NCBI GenBank assembly: GCA_964468345.1
Contig: CAYXVZ010000028.1
Coordinates: forward strand, 1-64,000
Source: DALYLB01 sp964468345
GTDB lineage: Bacteria > Acidobacteriota > Blastocatellia > RBC074
Length of the DNA: 64,000 nt
Direction of reading: 5' to 3'
Shown: positions 60,792-64,000 of the stretch, piece after piece
How positions within the stretch are numbered: position 1 is the first letter of the stretch
Layout: each line of letters begins with the position of its first letter
Made by a program: the position numbers and the translations under genes
The notes under the pieces: model-generated
The model's input: the letters and a program-made list of their open reading frames with translations, nothing else
What the model was told of the DNA's origin: nothing
The model's database searches: none

Positions 60792-61598
60792 TCAATCGTA
60801 GGCCGTCCCTGGCGCTGCTCGGACGCGAACATCGACCGCCTCAGCATCCTGGCCGATGATGACCCGCCAATGGCCCTTGCGTACCGCGTCGAGGATCGCC
60901 TCTGCCGCCTGCTTGCTCGATACCGGTTGATAGTCGGCGAACAGCGAATTGAGCGCGCGCCGCCATGACCGGGGAGGAGCCGGCATGCCGGTGCGGACAT
61001 GCCCCGGCATAACCAGTACGGCAGAGACATGAGGAGCGTGCGCGCGGAGATCAACGAGGAGCGCCTCGGTAAAGCCCCGGACCGCGAACTTCGCCGATGA
61101 ATATGCCATGTGTGGCGATCCCGCCCCCAGGCTGGCCCACATGCCGTTCACTGAAGAGGTATTGATGATGACTCCCTGATCGGCAGCGATGAGCATCGGG
61201 AGAAATGCCCGGGTGCAATAGTATGTGCCGAACCATGACACTGCAAAGGTCCGCTCCCACTCGTCGCGCTGCCCGACAACGAACGACCCGCCACCCACCA
61301 CACCGGCGTTGTTGAATAGCAAGTGGATCGCGTCGCTGCCGTGTTCATGCGCAACTTCCTTCACGAGATGAACAATCGACTTCTCATCGGATACGTCGTA
61401 CTGGTGTGCGGTTACACGGACGCCAGGATTAATCGCGCGAGCCCGCCGAACCGCCGCCTCCAAGCCCTCACGATCGATATCGCAAGCTGCCACATGGGTG
61501 CCTTTCCGCACTAACTGAAACAGAAGCTCACGACCGATACCGGACGCTCCGCCCGTCAGCACGGCAATGCGGTTTTCGAATCTCGCGAATGCAGTCAT
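60792..61598 (-). CDS. Short-chain dehydrogenase/reductase
   Basis: A 268-residue classical SDR: nucleotide motif LTGGASGIGREL, NNAG in LLFNNAGVVGG, catalytic Ser in NTSSVNG, and Tyr-Lys in AYSSAKFAVRG. The C terminus is LFADYQPVSSKQAAEAILDAVRKG. The acidic residue after strand 2 (AACDIDREGLEAA) suggests NAD(H) use. It is the largest gene of the presumed cassette run and is followed by an attC-like site. It may be a cassette gene or the resident gene at the array edge. Confidence 0.92.
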   Translation of the reverse strand: MTAFARFENRIAVLTGGASGIGRELLFQLVRKGTHVAACDIDREGLEAAVRRARAINPGVRVTAHQYDVSDEKSIVHLVKEVAHEHGSDAIHLLFNNAGVVGGGSFVVGQRDEWERTFAVSWFGTYYCTRAFLPMLIAADQGVIINTSSVNGMWASLGAGSPHMAYSSAKFAVRGFTEALLVDLRAHAPHVSAVLVMPGHVRTGMPAPPRSWRRALNSLFADYQPVSSKQAAEAILDAVRKGHWRVIIGQDAEAVDVRVRAAPGTAYD

Positions 61599-61692
61599 CT
61601 CAGAGGCTTTCCTCGTCTCGCAGAACGGTTACGATTGGCATCTAATTGCTCATTTCCATTCATACTACGTGACGAACTTAACATTCCACATC

Positions 61693-62094
61693 TTATTTCC
61701 TTGCGGTCGATCGCAGAACGCTACCATCCGATGATCCCTTCCATTCACTTGGACGATACGACAGGAATCGATTTGAGAGCGGGTCTGTTTCGATCATCAC
61801 ATTTCCACAGGCTTCACACTGAAATATATCGAGCTCAGTCGCTGTCATGATCGACAGTAAGAATTCAATCACTTCATCATTTCCTACTTCAGACGCCGGC
61901 TTGTAATCGATTCTTTCAGCGACCCATTTCTCTCTTTTCCCCAATGATATTGCCTCGATAAACGATTCGATCTGGGTCACAAGGTACTGCGTGAGACCGC
62001 TACGATCCTGATCACGAATAATTTTTCCCTTATAGGGTAAATTATCCGATTGATCGAAAATCGTATTGCCACATTCGCATCTCATTTTCGACAT
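61693..62094 (-). CDS. Hypothetical protein with zinc-ribbon-like cysteines
   Basis: A 133-residue protein. Cys pairs RCECGN and FQCEACGN, at opposite ends, could form a zinc ribbon. Between them lies a helical region (QTQI-like VTQIESFIEAISLGKREKWVAERI). A purine-rich AGAGGGGGAAATCAAGA precedes the ATG at 62094. The base composition is AT-richer than the cassette genes. It is similar in style to small immunity-type proteins of polymorphic toxin loci, but no family is recognised. Confidence 0.6.
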   Translation of the reverse strand: MSKMRCECGNTIFDQSDNLPYKGKIIRDQDRSGLTQYLVTQIESFIEAISLGKREKWVAERIDYKPASEVGNDEVIEFLLSIMTATELDIFQCEACGNVMIETDPLSNRFLSYRPSEWKGSSDGSVLRSTARK

Positions 62095-62124
62095 TCTTGA
62101 TTTCCCCCTCTTGATCTCAACCAA

Positions 62125-62711
62125 ATCAGTGTCAACGACTTTAGGACAAAACTTTTACCACGAAGAAACAAAGGGCACGAAAAAAATCGAATACAGTATA
62201 CAGAAGGATTTACCATGGGGAGCCCAGAGCAGCGAAGCCGCAACTACAGCGCTTTTCACATGAATGAGTAGGAAAAATAATAGAATTTCAACACAAGGGT
62301 TCAAGGACTCAAAGGTTCAAAGGCCGATCTATAAAGGGCTCTTTGAACCTTTGAGTCCTTGAACCTTTGTGTTGAAATTTCACTCGGCCTGCACATCCAA
62401 TTGAAAAACGCTGTAAATGAATGAAGAGAGAGTACGGAACAAACGGAAATAACGGAACAGACGGGATAGACAGCCTTTCTTTTTCGTCTGTTCCGTTTTT
62501 TCCGGTTGCTGCAGTTTCTCTCTTCCCACAACGCAAATTTCTTGCTCAAAACACAAGAAGTTGTTCTTGTGTTTCACGGGGAGGTTGAATCTATTGCCAT
62601 TTCCCCGTGTCTCCGTGCTCCCTGTGGCTACATTGTCCCAAAGTTGTTGGCACTGATTTAACCGGACAGTCCCCATTACGTAACGGATGAATTCCCAGGG
62701 AGCGATGGCCA
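62125..62711. other. Repeat-filled interval
   Basis: About 590 bp with no supported gene. It contains a partial family A repeat (62157-62190), a family D palindrome (62290-62385), another pair of GGAACAGACGG..CCGTCTGTTCC-like arms (about 62440-62500), and the module TGTCCCAAAGTTGTTGGCAC then TGATTTAA (about 62634-62661). Confidence 0.65.
62290..62385. repeat. Dispersed palindromic repeat, family D, copy 2
   Basis: Arms CAAGGGTTCAAGGACTCAAA and its complement around a centre of about 25 nt. It is a diverged relative of 41279-41362. Confidence 0.75.
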
Positions 62712-63131
62712 TCAGGTCACATTGTCCATTCCAGGAAATATTTCAGCATTGTTTAGCTCACCATAAAGCGTCAACTTAGCCGCTTTTCCTTGAATTGTTA
62801 CTATGCAATTCTCGATATCATTGAACATCCTAAGCTGTATCTCAATATACCCAAACGCTTCCAACGGAATTGGAATCACATTGTCCAGCGTTGCATCATT
62901 GACAATCATGTAGCCCTCATAAATTGTGTAGGGCCATTCTATTGGGAGAGCATCAACTGTGCCTTCTCTGACTACGAGTTCTGCCTGTAGATATCCTCCT
63001 ATCCCTGGATCGACTCCTGGTACACGTTCAGACTGATGGATATAAGCATTGGAGAATGAGATAACAATATCGCCATTCTTTTCGCTAATCAGGTCAACCT
63101 CCGAATCATGCAGCTCAACACATTTATTCAT
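62712..63131 (-). CDS. Hypothetical protein, immunity-like
   Basis: A 139-residue acidic, beta-rich protein starting MNKCVELHDSEVDLISEKNGDIVISFSNAYIHQSE. The opening pattern (short His-Asp-Ser-x-V, then paired strands) is common in small proteins of contact-dependent or polymorphic toxin immunity type. No family is firmly recognised. It is a single gene with an AT-rich composition. Confidence 0.55.
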   Translation of the reverse strand: MNKCVELHDSEVDLISEKNGDIVISFSNAYIHQSERVPGVDPGIGGYLQAELVVREGTVDALPIEWPYTIYEGYMIVNDATLDNVIPIPLEAFGYIEIQLRMFNDIENCIVTIQGKAAKLTLYGELNNAEIFPGMDNVT

Positions 63132-63264
63132 CTTATTACTTCTCAAAATCCCGGGTCGAATAGCCCAGCATCACCGCCTCTGCCTAAAATCAGGGATAGC
63201 CCAAGACTGCCGCGCTGTTCGAAATGGATGAGGGTTCTATTGGCATTCCCCTTTTCAATAATTT

Positions 63265-63744
63265 TCATCCTCTATATTTCCGACGTCGTCTCCGGTGATT
63301 TCCGGATAACCTGCCCTTCCCATCCGGGTTTTCCGGACCTGGCGTCCTTTCAATAGATTCAACGAATTTTACCAGCGGTATCGGATTATTTTCATCTCCT
63401 ATCGATAAATGGGCTTTCTCAGGTGGAATGGCATCCACATCGACAATCCCGAATACTGCATACCTTATGCTGGAAACATCTCTATAATCATCGAGGTCAC
63501 TGATATGCGCAATTTCCTGTTTGAATCCCTGTCGATCCAGAACCACGATTGGGCAATTGCCGCAAAATCGACCAAAGTCATTTCCAATAATAAACGGGTC
63601 ATCTCCGATGTTACTTCTGACCGCCATCAAGTACGTATGATACTCGCTCTCCAGCTTCGATTTGCAAAATGGGCACCGGAGTTTATTCGGAACGTTATCC
63701 GACCAAAACATCTTTCTGGGAGTCGATGCGGCAAATTTTTTCAT
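63265..63744 (-). CDS. Hypothetical zinc-ribbon protein coupled to an ankyrin gene
   Basis: A 159-residue protein from ATG 63744, which overlaps the upstream ankyrin gene's stop by 4 bp. It has CPFCKS and FCGNCPIVVLD, two CxxC-type knuckles that suggest a zinc ribbon. A middle SIRYAVFGIVDVDAIPPEKAHLSIGDENNPIPLVKF and a very basic tail (RRRRRKYRG) follow. The function is unknown. Ankyrin plus small zinc-ribbon pairs resemble effector/immunity modules, which is inference only. Confidence 0.6.
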   Translation of the reverse strand: MKKFAASTPRKMFWSDNVPNKLRCPFCKSKLESEYHTYLMAVRSNIGDDPFIIGNDFGRFCGNCPIVVLDRQGFKQEIAHISDLDDYRDVSSIRYAVFGIVDVDAIPPEKAHLSIGDENNPIPLVKFVESIERTPGPENPDGKGRLSGNHRRRRRKYRG

Positions 63745-64000
63745 CTGAATTCGTCCTTTCCCCCCGCGCGTCGACGAAGTTCGGCGATCTCTTCTTGCCA
63801 CCCCGGCTCGACGCGAGCGCCGGCGGCAAGCAATGCATCGATGATAGCGAGATGGTCGGAATGGAAGCATTCATACAGCGCCGTCCACAAGGTGCACCCA
63901 AGCACCGTGCCGCCATAATTGTTTTTCATTTCCAGCGGCGCATTATATTCGAGCAACAGCTTCACGGTCGCCAATTGCCCACGATTCACCGCCCAATGAA
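63741..64000 (-). CDS. Ankyrin-repeat protein (5' end beyond the window)
   Basis: Only the C-terminal 86 or so residues are inside the window; the frame is open to the edge. It contains ankyrin repeats: HWAVNRGQLATVKLLLEYNAPLEMKNNYGGTVLGCTLWTALYE and HLAIIDALLAAGARVEPG. Ankyrins mediate protein-protein contact. It is coupled to the next gene by an ATGA overlap. Confidence 0.75.
   Translation of the reverse strand, partial: HWAVNRGQLATVKLLLEYNAPLEMKNNYGGTVLGCTLWTALYECFHSDHLAIIDALLAAGARVEPGWQEEIAELRRRAGGKDEFR

Noticed and set aside
1..64000. CRISPR array, tRNA or rRNA genes, IS transposases, integron integrase
   Set aside because: I looked for direct-repeat arrays with unique spacers, tRNA-like T-loops and DDE or tyrosine recombinase motifs by eye and found none.

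Overview
The window looks like part of a draft, probably metagenome-assembled scaffold from a soil or sediment bacterium, most likely Acidobacteriota (my inference). Supporting signs are a single-gene duplicated-permease (ADOP/MacB-FtsX) ABC protein at 41.8 kb, a SpoIIE phosphatase with a membrane sensor, large exported beta-propeller proteins, many orphan NTF2-like, VOC and DUF proteins, and many short palindromic intergenic repeats of a few families. A 100-N gap at 56.7 kb is flanked by two identical 55-bp copies. It is probably an assembly artefact inside an intact gene. I see no rRNA, tRNA, CRISPR array, transposase or phage genes.

Layout. 0-14 kb is mostly minus-strand accessory genes: SpoIIE phosphatase, UbiB-like kinase, TolB-like propeller, MFS exporter, an unrecognised HEAT-like/EF-hand-like protein, an unusual propeller-nitrilase-dihaem peroxidase fusion, and an exported unknown. 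At 13.8-14.8 kb on the plus strand there is an ACP and a LnmK/Pnap_2097-type double-hotdog acyltransferase/decarboxylase, overlapping by ATGA. 15.2-22.5 kb (minus) holds a two-part SRPBCC/AHSA1 protein, an aspartyl-hydroxylase-like Fe/2OG protein, DUF899, an NTF2-like protein, a B12-binding radical SAM enzyme, a methyltransferase and a small protein. 22.5-29.1 kb (minus) has an NTF2-like lipoprotein, a two-domain VOC protein, a cytochrome P450, ClpC and an AraC regulator.

The main find is at 29.2-40.0 kb (minus). A NusG/RfaH/LoaP-like antiterminator paralog is followed by unbL (DUF1702), unbV, unbU, a 1941-aa enediyne-type iterative PKS (KS-AT-ACP-KR-DH-PPTase) and the hotdog thioesterase. 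This is the complete five-gene enediyne warhead cassette (E3-E4-E5-E-E10) in tight order, with overlaps and short gaps. Flanking P450, radical SAM, methyltransferase, SRPBCC and ACP/LnmK genes are candidate tailoring, priming or resistance functions, but their membership is inferred from proximity only.

40.0-41.8 kb is gene-poor and AT-richer. 41.8-55 kb carries the ADOP permease, a GH11 xylanase, GrpB, a DUF2975/Xre pair, a LytS/LytTR two-component pair, Nif3, DUF2200, TMEM175, DoxX and CYTH-like genes. From about 55 to 61.6 kb there is a run of small minus-strand single genes (DUF4440, VOC, TonB-CTD, POTRA, VOC, SnoaL, RidA, DinB, YCII, SDR). Several are separated by integron attC-like sites. 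One, at 60146-60205, is textbook, so this is a candidate cassette cluster without a visible integrase (CALIN). 61.6-64 kb is AT-richer with small unknown proteins and an ankyrin protein running off the edge.
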